Origin: Schlegelella_A sp963778525
Lineage (GTDB): Bacteria > Pseudomonadota > Gammaproteobacteria > Burkholderiales > Burkholderiaceae_C
Reading direction: 5' to 3'
NCBI GenBank assembly: GCA_963778525.1
Contig: CAVZUJ010000004.1
Coordinates: forward strand, 186,001 to 250,000
Length of the DNA stretch: 64,000 nt
Under the pieces are notes generated by a model. The model was not told where the DNA came from and ran no database searches. It worked only from the letters and a program-made list of their open reading frames with translations. A program made the position numbers and the translations under genes. Below, piece after piece: positions 17,934 to 29,332 of the stretch (positions within the stretch are counted from its first letter, which is position 1; the number at the start of each line of letters is the position of its first letter).

Positions 17934-19472
17934 ATGTCAGCCTTGCCGTTCCGTTTCCTCCCCGCACGCGTCGTGGCAGCGATGGTGCTCTGGGCTTGTG
18001 CCGTGCCAGCGGCGCTGGCCTTCGACCTCGACGACGTGGGCAACCGGGCCCGCGACCTCGCCGCACGCGCCTACAAGGCACCGGAGATCCGCATGCCGGC
18101 CGCCTTGCGCGACCTCGACTACGACCAGTATCGCGACATCCGGTATCGGCCCGAGAAGGCGCTCTGGCGCGCCGAGAAGCTGCCTTTCGAAGTGATGTTC
18201 TTCCATCAAGGCCGCTCGGTTCCCGAGCCGGTGCGGATCAACATCATCGAGCCGCACGGCGAGCACACCGTGCCTTTCGATCCGGCCCTCTTCGACTACG
18301 GCCACAACAAGATCGACCCGGCGAGCCTGAGAGACGTCGGCTACAACGGCTTTCGCGTTCATTTCGCGGTCAATCACCCGACCTACAAGGACGAGGTTCT
18401 CGTGTTTCAGGGCGCCAGCTACTTTCGTGCGGTTGGCAAAGGGCAGGGCTACGGCCTGTCGGCGCGCGGGCTCGCGGTCGACACCGCAACGGCCGAAGGC
18501 GAGGAGTTTCCGCGTTTCGTCGAGTTCTGGATCGAGCGGCCGAAGGCGGCCGCGACCTCGCTCGTCATCTACGGCCTGCTCGACTCCAGGCGCGTCGCAG
18601 GGGCCTACCGCTTCGTATTGACGCCGGGCGCAGAAACGACGATGCAGGTCAACGCCCGTCTTTATCTTCGCGACCGCATCGCCAAGATCGGCCTTGCGCC
18701 GCTGACCAGCATGTTCGCGTTCGGCGAGAACCAGCCCGGGCGCGACGACTACCGGCCCGAGGTGCACGACTCGGACGGGTTGTCGATCGAAGGTGCTGAC
18801 GGCGAGTGGATCTGGCGGCCGCTCGTCAATCCGAAGCGCTTGCTGGTCACCTCGTTCGCCATGACGAATCCGCACGGCTTCGGCCTGATGCAGCGCGATC
18901 GCTCGCCTTCGAGCTACGAAGATCCGGAAGCGCAATACGAGCGCCGGCCGAGCGCCTGGATCGAGCCCACGGGTCCCTGGGGCGCCGGTCGCGTCGAGCT
19001 GGTGCAGATCCCGACGCCGGACGAGACCAACGACAACGTCGTGGCCTACTGGGTTCCAGCGACCGCCCCCGCTCCCGCGCATGCCTTCGACTTCGCCTAT
19101 CGCATCCGCTGGCAGATGGCCGGCACGCTGCCCGCGGGCAAGGGCTGGGTCGTGCAGACGCGACGCGGTCGGGGCTTCACCAAGAGCGCCGATGGCGACA
19201 TCAACTTCGTCGTCGATTTCGATGGCCCGCCCTTGCGCAACCTGCCGGCCGATGCCGGCCTCGAGCCGGTGATCTGGGCCGACGCCAACGCCGAGATCCA
19301 CGAGCACAACCTGTTTCGCAACCGCGTCAACGGCACCTGGCGGATGACGGTTCGATTCAAGCGACTCGACCCGGCCAAGGTCGTCGAGCTGCGGGCCTAC
19401 CTCAAGCAACAGCAAACCACGCTGACCGAAACCTGGAGCTACGCCGTGCCGGCCGAGCCGCCCAAGCCATGA
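17934..19472 (+). CDS. opgG: periplasmic glucan biosynthesis protein OpgG (MdoG)
   Basis: OpgG acts in the periplasm on the beta-glucan backbone made by OpgH, giving osmoregulated periplasmic glucans. The 512-residue protein has a signal peptide (hydrophobic about residues 15-29, cleavage near ALAFDL). Two beta-sandwich domains follow, with family landmarks such as YDQYRDIRYRPEKALWR, FEVMFFHQG, LTSMFAFGEN, DSDGLSIEGADGEWIWRPL and QRDRSPSSYEDPEAQYERRPS. The length matches E. coli OpgG (511). Its stop overlaps the opgH start as ATGA. Confidence 0.95.
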   Translation: MSALPFRFLPARVVAAMVLWACAVPAALAFDLDDVGNRARDLAARAYKAPEIRMPAALRDLDYDQYRDIRYRPEKALWRAEKLPFEVMFFHQGRSVPEPVRINIIEPHGEHTVPFDPALFDYGHNKIDPASLRDVGYNGFRVHFAVNHPTYKDEVLVFQGASYFRAVGKGQGYGLSARGLAVDTATAEGEEFPRFVEFWIERPKAAATSLVIYGLLDSRRVAGAYRFVLTPGAETTMQVNARLYLRDRIAKIGLAPLTSMFAFGENQPGRDDYRPEVHDSDGLSIEGADGEWIWRPLVNPKRLLVTSFAMTNPHGFGLMQRDRSPSSYEDPEAQYERRPSAWIEPTGPWGAGRVELVQIPTPDETNDNVVAYWVPATAPAPAHAFDFAYRIRWQMAGTLPAGKGWVVQTRRGRGFTKSADGDINFVVDFDGPPLRNLPADAGLEPVIWADANAEIHEHNLFRNRVNGTWRMTVRFKRLDPAKVVELRAYLKQQQTTLTETWSYAVPAEPPKP

Positions 19473-21763
19473 CAGATTCTCCGATCGCGCACCCGCCTCT
19501 GCGTCGAAGCTCGATGCCGAGTCAGCCCTGGGCCGGAGCGCCGCTGACGCGCCCCTGGCGTCGCCTGCTCGGGCGCGGCCCGAAGGCGCCCTTGCGCACC
19601 GCCGCCGATCGCCGTCCAGTCCTGATGCGCAGGCTCGTCTTCCTCGCGCTGGTGCTGTTTGGTGCCTGGGTCGGCACGCGTGCCATGGCCGAAGTACTGC
19701 CCTCGCACGGCGGAACAATGGAAGAGATCGGGCTGCTCGCCCTCTTCGCCGTGCTCTTCGGCTGGATCTCTGCCGGCTTCTGGACCGGCGTGATGGGGGC
19801 GTTCGTGCGCCTGCGCCGACGTGCCAATCCGCTCGTCCGCGGCGCCGGCCGCGAAGGCCTGCGACCCCTCGACGCACAGGCACGCACGGCCATCGTCATG
19901 CCGATCTGCAACGAGCACGTGCCGACCGTATTCGGCGGTCTTTCGGCCACGATCGACTCCCTGCGCCGCACCGGCGAAGCTTCCAACTTCGACGTCTACG
20001 TGCTCAGCGATAGCAACGATCCCGACATCCGCGCCGCCGAGCAGGCGGCCTGGAGCGACCTTGCCGCGAGCACCCGGGCGGCCGGTGATGGCGATGCCTC
20101 GGCGCTTCGCGTCCATTACCGCTGGCGTCAGCTCCGGACCAAGCGCAAGGCTGGCAACGTGGCCGATTTCTGCCGGCGCTGGGGCCGAGGCTACCGCTAC
20201 TTCATCGTCCTCGATGCCGACAGCATCATGACCGGCGAGTGCCTGACGAGCCTCGTTCGCCTGATGGAAGCGCATCCCGACGCCGGCATCATCCAGACCG
20301 CGCCGCAGGCCGTCGGTCACGACACCTTTCACGCCCGCGTGCAGCAGTTCTGCGCCCGCGCCTACGGCCCGCTCTTCACGGCCGGCATGCGCTTCTGGCA
20401 GCGCGGCGAGTCGAACTACTGGGGCCACAACGCGATCCTGCGCAGCGAGCCTTTCATGCGGCATTGCGGCCTGGCGTCGATCGAAGGCGACGGGTCGCTG
20501 GCCGGCGAGATCCTTTCGCACGACTTCGTCGAGGCCGCATTGATGCGCCGAGCCGGCTGGAAGGTGTGGGTCGTCGACGGCCTCGAGGGCAGCTTCGAGC
20601 AGGTGCCGCCCAATCTGCTCGCCGAGCTGCAGCGCGACCGGCGCTGGTGCCAGGGCAACCTGCAGAACTCGCGCCTGATGTTCGAGCCGGGCCTGCATGT
20701 CGTGCACCGCACCGGCTTGCTGACCGGCGCGCTCGCCTACGCCTCTTCGCCGCTCTGGCTCGCGTTTCTCGCGCTCTCGTCGCTGCTCTTTGCCCAGCAC
20801 GCGGGCAGCGAGCCGACCTATTTCGTCGAGCCCTACCAGCTGTTTCCAATCTGGCCCACCGCCAACCTGAAGCTGATGCTGACGCTGTTCGGCCTTACCG
20901 GCATCCTCCTGCTGGCACCCAAGGCCTTGTCGCTGCTGCTGATCCTCTGGCGCGGCGAGGCTCACCAATTCGGCGGCGCGCGTCGCCTGCTGGCGAGCGC
21001 TGCGATCGAGTTCCTGCACTCGACCTTGCTTGCACCGGTTCGCATGCTGTTCCATTCGCAATTCGTCTTCGCGGCCGTCACGGGCTGGCGGCTCGACTGG
21101 AAGTCGCCGCCTCGTGACGACGCGGCCACGTCGTGGCGCGAGGCCTGGCGCCGTCATGGCCTGCACACCGTGCTGGCGCTGCTCTGGATCGCGGCGATCG
21201 TGGTCGGCAGCGACGCGATTCCCTGGTGGCTTTCGCCGATCCTGCTCGGCCTGCTCGGAGCGACGCTGCTGTCGGCCTGGGGTAGCCGCGCCGATGTCGG
21301 TCGTGCCTTGCGCCGGCGCGGCCTTCTGCTCACGCCCGAGGAAGTTCGCATCCCCGCCGTTCTCGAAGCTGCCGCGCGCGCCAGCCGGGAGGTCTCCGCC
21401 CGGCTGGCGTCGTTCAAGGGCACGATCGTCCATGAAGGTCAGGGCGATCGTTGTCTGCGCGCGATGCCGGCACGATCGCCTTCGGGAGCGAAGGCAATGG
21501 CCGAGGCTCTTCTCGTCGAGCGTGCCTTGCGCGACGGGCCGCAGGCGCTGACCCGCGACGATCGCTTGCGCATGCTTTCGAGTCGCGGCGCACTGGCACG
21601 CTTGCGCGTCGAGGTGCAGGCGCACCACGCGCATCCTGGTTGGTGGCTGGAGGAGGAAGCTCCCTTCGGCACCGCGCGCTGCAGTGGACGTGGCGCCGTC
21701 GATGCGGCCCGCCGTGGCGGTCGCTCCGAGCGCAGGTCAGTAGGCGACACGAGCGGCCTTTGA
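19469..21763 (+). CDS. opgH: glucan biosynthesis glucosyltransferase OpgH (MdoH)
   Basis: This inner-membrane family-2 glycosyltransferase polymerises UDP-glucose into the linear backbone of periplasmic glucans. The 764-residue protein has N-terminal membrane helices (residues about 55-115) and a cytoplasmic GT-A domain. That domain carries MPICNEHVPTVFGGL, the DxD-type VLDADSIM, a downstream acidic motif (LSHDFVEAALMRRAGW) and the processivity motif QRDRRWCQGN. Several more membrane helices follow. The ATG at 19469 overlaps the opgG stop; the much longer open frame upstream is a shadow of opgG. It is shorter than E. coli OpgH (847) at the ends only. Confidence 0.94.
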   Translation: MTDSPIAHPPLRRSSMPSQPWAGAPLTRPWRRLLGRGPKAPLRTAADRRPVLMRRLVFLALVLFGAWVGTRAMAEVLPSHGGTMEEIGLLALFAVLFGWISAGFWTGVMGAFVRLRRRANPLVRGAGREGLRPLDAQARTAIVMPICNEHVPTVFGGLSATIDSLRRTGEASNFDVYVLSDSNDPDIRAAEQAAWSDLAASTRAAGDGDASALRVHYRWRQLRTKRKAGNVADFCRRWGRGYRYFIVLDADSIMTGECLTSLVRLMEAHPDAGIIQTAPQAVGHDTFHARVQQFCARAYGPLFTAGMRFWQRGESNYWGHNAILRSEPFMRHCGLASIEGDGSLAGEILSHDFVEAALMRRAGWKVWVVDGLEGSFEQVPPNLLAELQRDRRWCQGNLQNSRLMFEPGLHVVHRTGLLTGALAYASSPLWLAFLALSSLLFAQHAGSEPTYFVEPYQLFPIWPTANLKLMLTLFGLTGILLLAPKALSLLLILWRGEAHQFGGARRLLASAAIEFLHSTLLAPVRMLFHSQFVFAAVTGWRLDWKSPPRDDAATSWREAWRRHGLHTVLALLWIAAIVVGSDAIPWWLSPILLGLLGATLLSAWGSRADVGRALRRRGLLLTPEEVRIPAVLEAAARASREVSARLASFKGTIVHEGQGDRCLRAMPARSPSGAKAMAEALLVERALRDGPQALTRDDRLRMLSSRGALARLRVEVQAHHAHPGWWLEEEAPFGTARCSGRGAVDAARRGGRSERRSVGDTSGL

Positions 21764-21834
21764 CCCGCGCTTTGCGTTTCGGGTAAGGTCGCAGACGCCG
21801 GTACGCGTCTCTCGCGGCGAGCCGGCCCCACGAC

Positions 21835-22296
21835 ATGGCCGACGACATCGTTTCGCTTCGCCGCATCCTCGCTTCGGCGAGGACCATCGCCGTCGTCGGC
21901 CTCTCGGCCGAATGGCATCGGCCGAGCTACTTCGCCGCCAAGTACATGCAGGAGCACGGCTATCGGATCGTGCCGGTGAATCCGCGCTACACCGAGGTCC
22001 TGGGCGAGCGTTGTCACGCGAGCCTCGAGACGATCGACGTGCCCATCGACATCGTCGACGTCTTCCGCCGCACCGAAGACGTGCTGCCGATCGCCAGGCA
22101 GGCCATCGCCATCGGCGCGAAGTGCCTGTGGCAGCAGATCGGCGTGAAGAACCTCGAAGCGGCCCGGCTCGTCGAAGCGGCCGGGCTCGATTCGGTGATG
22201 GACCGTTGCGTCAAGATCGAGCACGCCCGCCTCTTCGGCGGACTGCACTGGGCCGGCGTCAATACCGGCGTCATTTCGGCGCGCCGCCTGGCCTGA
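21835..22296 (+). CDS. CoA-binding domain protein (YccU-like)
   Basis: This 153-residue Rossmann-fold protein is related to the CoA-binding domain of succinyl-CoA synthetase alpha. It has TIAVVGLSAEWHRPSYFAAKY at residues 17-37, the VPVNPRYTEVLGE segment, VDVFRRTEDVLPI, and the C-terminal DRCVKIEHARLFG typical of the family. No catalytic domain is attached. It lies 4 bp before an O-acetylhomoserine sulfhydrylase-type gene and probably shares its mRNA. Its role is not established in the family. Confidence 0.87.
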   Translation: MADDIVSLRRILASARTIAVVGLSAEWHRPSYFAAKYMQEHGYRIVPVNPRYTEVLGERCHASLETIDVPIDIVDVFRRTEDVLPIARQAIAIGAKCLWQQIGVKNLEAARLVEAAGLDSVMDRCVKIEHARLFGGLHWAGVNTGVISARRLA

Positions 22297-22300
22297 TCGA

Positions 22301-23602
22301 ATGGCCGACCACGCCTATCGTCCCGAGACCCTGGCCATCCATGCCGGCCAGATACCCGACGCCGCGACCGGCGCCCGGGCCTTGCCGATCTACCAGACGA
22401 CGAGCTTCGTCTTCGACAGCGCCGAGCATGCCGCCAGCCTCTTCAACCTCGCCACCTTCGGCAACGTCTACTCGCGCCTGTCGAATCCCACGGTCGCGGC
22501 ACTCGAGGAGCGCGTTTCCGCCCTCGAAGGCGGTCGCGCCGCACTGGCCTCGGCCAGCGGCATGGCCGCCGAGGCGATCGCGCTCCTGACCCTGCTCAAT
22601 CAGGGTGACCACATCGTTGCCGCCGGCGCGCTCTACGGGGGCACGGTGAGCATGCTGGCCGTCAACCTGGAGCGCCTCGGCATCCAGACAAGCTTCGTCG
22701 ACGCCGCATCGCCCGAGGCGTTCGCGGCGGCCATGCGGCCGAACACCCGCGCCGTCTTCGCCGAGAGCATCGGCAATCCGAGCCTGGCGGTTCTCGACAT
22801 CGAGGCCGTTGCCGAAGTCGCGCACGCGCATGGCGTGCCGCTCGTCGTCGACAACACCGTGCCTTCGCCGTTCCTGTGCAACCCGATCCGGTTCGGCGCC
22901 GACATCGTCGTCCACTCGGCCACCAAGTACCTCGCCGGACACGGCACGACGCTCGGCGGCGTGATGGTGGAGAGCGGGCGTTTCCCCTGGGACAACGGCA
23001 AGTTCCCGGGGATGACCGAGCCCTCGCGCGGCTACCACGGCGTGAAGTTCTTCGAGACCTTCGGCGACTTCGGCTTCACCATGCGCGCGCGCATGGAGAC
23101 CCTGCGCGTCTACGGCTCGGCGCTGTCGCCGATGAGCGCCTGGCAGATCCTGCAAGGCGTCGAGACGCTGCACCTTCGCATGGAGCGGCACTGTGCCAAC
23201 GCGTTGGCCGTGGCCCGCTTCCTGCGCGCGCACAAGGGGGTGAGCTGGGTCAACTATCCGGGCCTCGCCGATCATCCGCAGCATGCGCTCGTGACGAAGC
23301 AGATGCGCAGCATCGACGGCGTCGCCGGCGGTTCCGGCCTGCTGGCCTTCGGCGTCGAAGGCGGCCTGCCCGCCGGCGTGAAGTTCATCGAGGCCGCGCA
23401 GTTCATGAGCCATCTCGCCAACATCGGCGACACGCGCACGCTCATCATCCATCCGGCCTCGACCACGCATCGCCAGCTCGACGAGGCGCAGCAACTGGCC
23501 GCCGGGGTCAAGCCCGACATGATCCGCATCTCGGTCGGTCTCGAGCACATCGACGACATCCTCTGGGACATCGACCAGGCCCTCGAGGCGGCCGCCGCGT
23601 GA
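22301..23602 (+). CDS. O-acetylhomoserine aminocarboxypropyltransferase/cysteine synthase family (MetY-like)
   Basis: This 433-residue PLP enzyme of the Cys/Met metabolism (gamma-family) class most likely converts O-acetylhomoserine and sulfide to homocysteine. It begins with the characteristic ETLAIHAGQIPDAATGAR-PIYQTTSF region. The cofactor-binding FGNVYSRLSNPTVAALEERV, GGRAALASASGMAA, VVDNTVPSPFLCNPI and the catalytic lysine in VHSATKYLAGHGT are all present. The long insertion around SGRFPWDNGKFPGM is usual for MetY and absent in MetB/MetZ. The final IRISVGLEHIDDILWDIDQAL supports family membership. Confidence 0.9.
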   Translation: MADHAYRPETLAIHAGQIPDAATGARALPIYQTTSFVFDSAEHAASLFNLATFGNVYSRLSNPTVAALEERVSALEGGRAALASASGMAAEAIALLTLLNQGDHIVAAGALYGGTVSMLAVNLERLGIQTSFVDAASPEAFAAAMRPNTRAVFAESIGNPSLAVLDIEAVAEVAHAHGVPLVVDNTVPSPFLCNPIRFGADIVVHSATKYLAGHGTTLGGVMVESGRFPWDNGKFPGMTEPSRGYHGVKFFETFGDFGFTMRARMETLRVYGSALSPMSAWQILQGVETLHLRMERHCANALAVARFLRAHKGVSWVNYPGLADHPQHALVTKQMRSIDGVAGGSGLLAFGVEGGLPAGVKFIEAAQFMSHLANIGDTRTLIIHPASTTHRQLDEAQQLAAGVKPDMIRISVGLEHIDDILWDIDQALEAAAA

Positions 23603-23630
23603 GGCACGACCATCCGGTCAGCGAACTTCC

Positions 23631-25286
23631 ATGACCATCTACGACCAGGACCTCGACCGCAACGCCGCGAATTTCGTCGCCCTCTCGCCGGTGAGCTTCG
23701 TCGAGCGCAGCGCCGAGGTCTTCGGCGATCTCGAAGCGGTCGTCCATGGCCAGCGCCGCTACAGCTGGCGGCAGACGCGCGATCGTTCGGCCCGCCTGGC
23801 GGCTGCGCTCGCATCGCTCGGCGTCGGCCGCGGCACGACGGTCAGCGCGATGCTGCACAACACGCCGGAGATGGTGGAGGCGCACTACGCGGTGCCGGCG
23901 CTGAACGCGGTGCTCAACACCCTCAACACGCGACTCGACGCGGCGCTGATCGCCTGGCAAATGAACCACTGCGAAGCCGCGGTGCTGCTCAGCGACCGCG
24001 AGCTCGCGCCGACGATGAGCGAGGCGCTGCGAATCCTGCGCGACGAATACGGCCGCGCGCCGGTGGTCGTCGACGTCTGCGACAGCGAGTTCACGGGCCC
24101 GGGCGATCGGCTCGGTGCCTTCGAGTACGAAGCGCTGCTCGCCGCGCACGACCCGCTGCCGCGGCTCGACGGCCCGCGCGACGAGTGGGACGCGATCGCC
24201 ATCTCCTACACCTCGGGCACGACCGGCGATCCGAAAGGCGTCGTCACGCATCACCGCGGCGCCTACCTGAACGCCGTCTGCAACGCCGCCACCTGGACGA
24301 TGCCGCACTTCCCGCGCTATCTCTGGACCTTGCCGATGTTCCATTGCAACGGCTGGTGCTTTCCCTGGACCGTGGCCTTGCTCGGCGGCACGCACGTCTG
24401 CCTGCGCAAGGTCGAGGCGCCGGCGATCTTCGCGGCGATGCGAGCCGAACGGGTCGATCACTATTGCGCTGCGCCCATCGTCCACAACCTGCTCATCGCG
24501 GCACCGGAGGCGCTGCGTGCCGGCATCGACCAGAAGGTGAGGGCGATGGTGGCCGGCGCGGCGCCGCCCGCGGCCATGATCGAGGGCATGGCCCGCATCG
24601 GCTTCGACATCACGCACGTCTACGGCCTGACCGAGGTCTACGGCCCGGCATCGGTGAGCGTGAAGCGCGAATCCTGGGCCGGGGAATCGCTCTCGGAGCA
24701 GACCCGCCTGAACGGCCGCCAGGGCGTGCGCTACGCGCTCGAGGAGGGCATGACGGTGATGGACGCCGCGAACATGCAGGAGGTGCCTGCCGACGGCCAG
24801 ACGATGGGCGAGATCATGTTCCGCGGCAACATCGTGATGAAGGGCTACCTGAAGAATGCCAAGGCCAGCGCCGAGGCCTTCTCGGGCGGCTGGTTCCACA
24901 CCGGCGACCTGGCCGTGCTGGAGCCCGACCGTTACGTCAAGATCAAGGACCGCAGCAAGGACATCATCATCTCCGGCGGCGAAAACATCAGCTCGCTCGA
25001 GGTCGAGGATGCGCTCTATCGGCATGCCGCGGTGCTGGCTTGCGCGGTCGTGGCGCGGCCCGACCCGAAGTGGGGCGAGACGCCTGTGGCCTTCGTCGAG
25101 CTCAAGGCGGGTGGACAGGTCTCGGCGGGCGACGCTGATCGCGCACTGCAAGCAACTCCTTGCCGGCTACAAGGTGCCGCGCGAGATTCGCTTCGAGGCG
25201 ATTCCCAAGACATCGACAGGCAAGATCCAGAAGTTCCAGCTGCGCGAGAAGGCACGCTCGGCCGCGGCGATCGACCAGGAGAAGCC

Positions 25287-25290
<4 letters not shown>
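23631..25290 (+). CDS. acyl-CoA synthetase, AMP-binding (one extra base)
   Basis: This adenylating enzyme activates a carboxylic acid to its CoA thioester. The P-loop-like YTSGTTGDPKGVV lies near residue 195, with VYGLTEVYGP, GWFHTGDLAVLEPDRYVKIK and the C-terminal KTSTGKIQKFQLRE carrying the catalytic Lys. The last 50 codons are in another frame. The break is at 25130-25131, a Gly codon written GG-C-G. The 1660-nt span is one over a multiple of three and corresponds to 552 residues. The stop overlaps the next gene, an enoyl-CoA hydratase, as ATGA. Homologues act on medium-chain or aromatic acids; the specificity is unknown. Confidence 0.88.
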
Positions 25291-26088
<798 letters not shown>

Positions 26089-26205
26089 ACCCGCCCACGT
26101 GGTTGTCCGGACAACCCTCGCTAACCACGGATTGAGACTTCCATCGCCTTCCGGTATGGTTTTGCCGCGGCCCAGACTGCGGCTTGACCCACCCGAGGAG
26201 ATTCG

Positions 26206-27577
26206 ATGAGAAAGACAATTGCCGGCGTGATCGCCGCCTGCGCGCTGGCGTTCGCCGGCCACGCGATGGCCCAGGAAAAGCTCACCGTCTGGTGGGTCAA
26301 GGGCTTCTACAAGTCGGAAGACGACGCGCTGTTCGAGGCCATCAAGAAATACGAGGCCAAGAGCGGAGTCAAGGTCGAGCTCTCGCAGTACCCGATCCAG
26401 GACATGATCCCGAAGACGGTGGCCGCGCTCGACGCCGGCTCGCCGCCCGACGTGGCCTACGCCGACGTCTACGACTTCCAGGTCACCGGCAAGTGGGCCT
26501 TCGACGGCAAGCTCGCAGACATCAGCGACGTGCTGACGCCGATGAAGGGCCGCTTCCTGCCGAACACGATCGAGACGACCTATCTCTGGGACGACAAGAC
26601 GAAGAAGCGCGCCTACTACGCCTTCCCGCTGAAGCAGCAGACCATGCACATCGAGATCTGGCTGGACATGCTGAACCAGGCCGGCTTCAAGGAAAGCGAC
26701 ATCCCGACCAAATGGAAGGACTACTGGTCGTTCTGGTGCGACAAGGTGCAGCCCGCTTCGCGCAAGGAAGACCGGCCAGCGCATCTTCGGCATCGGCCTG
26801 CCGATGGGCGTCGATTCGAGCGACTCGTTCTATTCGTTCCTGACCTTCATGGACGCGTACAACGTCAAGCTGGTCGACGACAGCGGCAAGCTGCTGGTCG
26901 ACGACCCGAAGGTTCACGCCGGGCCTGGTCGGCTGCGCTGAAGGACTACATCGATGCCGTACCTCAAGGGCTGCACGCCGCCGTCGTCGACGAGCTGGAA
27001 GGACCCGGACAACAACGTCGCCTTCCACAACAAGACGACGGTGATGACGCACAACGCCACCATCTCCATCGCCGCCAAGTGGCTCGACGACGCCAACAAC
27101 GAGGCGCTCACGCCGGCGCAACGCGCTGAGGGCAAGAAGGACTACTACGAGCTGATCCGCACCGCGGGATTCCCGAACAAGCCCGATGGCTCGAAGATGG
27201 TCTATCGCGCCGCAGTGAAGACCGGCGTGGTCTTCGAAGGCGCGAAGAACAAGGCGCGAGCCAAGGAATTCGTCGCCTTCCTGCTGCAGGACGAGAACCT
27301 GCAGCCCTATGTCGAGGGCTCGCTCGGCCGCTGGTTTCCGGTGACGACGTCGGGCACGAAGAGCGCGTTCTGGCAGGCCGACCCGCATCGCCGTTCGGTC
27401 TACAACCAGTTCGGCGCCGGCACGGTGACCTTCGAATTCACGAAGAACTACAAGTTCACCATCCTCAACAACGAGAACGTCTGGGCCAAGGCGATGAATC
27501 GGGTCGTCAACGACCAGGTTTCTGTCGACAAGGCGGTCACGGAGATGATCGCGCGCATCAAGGCGGTCGCGGGCTAG
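26206..27577 (+). CDS. sugar-type ABC transporter substrate-binding protein (four extra bases)
   Basis: A family-1 extracellular binding protein with a signal peptide (KTIAGVIAACALAFAGHAMAQ) and a mature domain opening KLTVWWVKGFYKSEDDALFEA. Four doubled codons break the frame: Glu at 26769-26770, Ala at 26920-26921, Val at 26930-26931 and Ala at 26958-26959. Removing one base at each gives a continuous 455-residue protein, reading RKETGQRIFGIGLPMG and AGLVAALKDYIDAYLKG across the joins. The 1372-nt span is exactly four above a multiple of three. It is the first gene of a complete four-gene importer. The substrate is a sugar, polyol or sugar acid by family, not resolved here. Confidence 0.85.
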
Positions 27578-27582
27578 AGCGC

Positions 27583-28463
27583 ATGTCGACGCTGGCGCTG
27601 CACGGCGCCGGCACGACGCAGCCCGTCGGGCCGGCAAGGAAGCGCCTGTCGCCCTGGCAGGTATGGGCGATGCTTCTGGTCGCGCCCTACCTGCTCGTCT
27701 TCGCGGTCTTCGTTCTCTACCCGATCGGCTACGGGCTCTGGCTGGCGCGCCATCCCGGCGAGCTACAGCCAGCTCTTCGCCGATCCGATCTTCGCCCGGA
27801 CGGTCGTCAACACGCTCTTCTTCCTGATCGTCGGCATCAACCTGAAGATGGCCGTGGCGCTGTTCCTGTCGGGCTTCTTCGTGCAGACGCGCTGGTGGAT
27901 CAAGGGCCTGTCGCTGCTCTTCATCCTGCCCTGGGCGGTGCCGTCGATTCCCACCATCCTGTCGCTTCGCTTCATGCTGAATCCGGAGTGGGGGATCATC
28001 AACGCGACCATCTTTCGCCTGACCGGCGCCGACGGCCCGAACTGGCTCAACGATCCGTACCTGGCGCTGTCGTTTGGCGATCCTGGTGCACATCTGGAAG
28101 TCGCTGCCGTTCTGGACGCTGATCCTGGTGGCCGCGCGCCTGGCCATCCCGGCCGAGATGTACGAGGCGGCTTCGGTCGACGGAGCGACGCGCTGGCAGA
28201 AGTTCAAGTTCATCACCTGGCCGTCGATGCGAACGCTCTATCTCACCTCGACGATCCTGTCGATGATCTGGACGCTGGGCGACTTCAACAGCGTCTACCT
28301 GCTCACCGGCGGCGGCCCGGCCGACCAGACCCACGTGCTGGCGACGCTCGGCATGCGCTACCTGCGTCTCGATCAGGTCGATCTCTCGATGGCGTCGGTC
28401 GTCTGCGCGCTGCCGTTGGTCCTGCCTCTGGTCTGGTTCATGATGAAGCGCCTGTCGCGATGA
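27583..28463 (+). CDS. sugar ABC transporter permease, MalF/UgpA type (two extra bases)
   Basis: The first membrane subunit of the importer has six helices and the EAA-type loop MYEAASVDGATRWQKFKFITWP. Frame breaks at 27756-27757 (Pro written CC-C-G) and 28078-28079 (Gly written GG-C-G) are resolved by dropping one base each, giving ARHPASYSQLFADPIF and LALSFGILVHIWKSLPFW. The span of 881 nt is two above a multiple of three, so the product is 292 residues. The start lies 5 bp after the binding-protein stop, and its own stop overlaps the next permease as ATGA. Confidence 0.86.
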
Positions 28464-29315
28464 GCTGCGATCACGCTGCGCAAGGTCACCGACCGAGGCC
28501 AAGCTGCTGCTGATCGGCATTCCCGTGGCGATCTGGACGCTGCTGCCGATCTATCACCTCGTGCTCTTCGCGCTCTCGCCGCGCGGTGCCGCCGTCTCCG
28601 GCAAGCTCTGGCCCGACGCATCCGACGCTGCAGAACTTCGGCATGGTGTTTCGCGAGGAGCATCACTACCTGCGCGACTTCTGGCTGCAGATGTGGAACT
28701 CGCTGATCATCGCCGTCGCGGTCGGCGCGATCACGCTCTTCATCGCCACCGCCGCGGCCTTCGCGATCAGCCGGCTGCGCGTCGCCGGCGGCCGCACGAT
28801 CATGAACCTGGCGCTGCTCACCTACTTCATTCCTGCGGCCTTCCTCGCCGTGCCGATGTACAAGACCATGAGCAGCTATGGCCTGCTGAACAGCCAGTGG
28901 TCGCTGATCCTGGCGATGGTGACGATCGCCACGCCGTACTCGATCTGGGTCCTCAAGCAGGCCTCCGACAAGTTGCCCCTCGAGCTCGACGAGGCCGCCC
29001 GCATCGACGGCGCCTCGCCGCTGCAGCTCTTTCGCCTCGTCTACCTGCCTTTGATGGTGCCCTCGCTGGTGGCGGTGGGAACCTATGCGCTGCTGCTGGC
29101 CTGGAACGAGTATCTCTACGCCTTCCTGCTCCTGTCCGACGACAAGAGCACGACGGTCGGGGTCGGCCTCGGCAGCTTTCTCTCCGCCGACGACTCGCCC
29201 TGGGAGCTGCTGATGGCCACCGGGCTCGATCTATGCGTTGCCGCCGGCGGCGATCTACTACGTCTTCAAGCGCTACATGGTGGCGGGCCTGACCGCCGGC
29301 GCCGTGAAGAGCTGA
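28460..29315 (+). CDS. sugar ABC transporter permease, MalG/UgpE type (four extra bases)
   Basis: The second membrane subunit is recognised by the EAA loop DEAARIDGASPLQLFRLVYLP and helices such as LLTYFIPAAFLAVPMYKTM. Doubled codons occur at Ser 28465-28466, Thr 28490-28491, Pro 28614-28615 and Leu 29227-29228. Removing one base at each gives MSAITLRKVTTEAKLLLIG at the start and LIYALPPAAIYYVFKRYMVA near the end. The 856-nt span is exactly four above a multiple of three, giving 283 residues. The ATG overlaps the stop of the first permease. Confidence 0.84.
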
Positions 29316-29332
29316 GTCGCGTCAGGACGCGC

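Noticed and set aside
18806..19468. Long N-terminal extension of the opgH frame
   Set aside because: The extension is opgG read in another frame; the true start overlaps the opgG stop at 19469.
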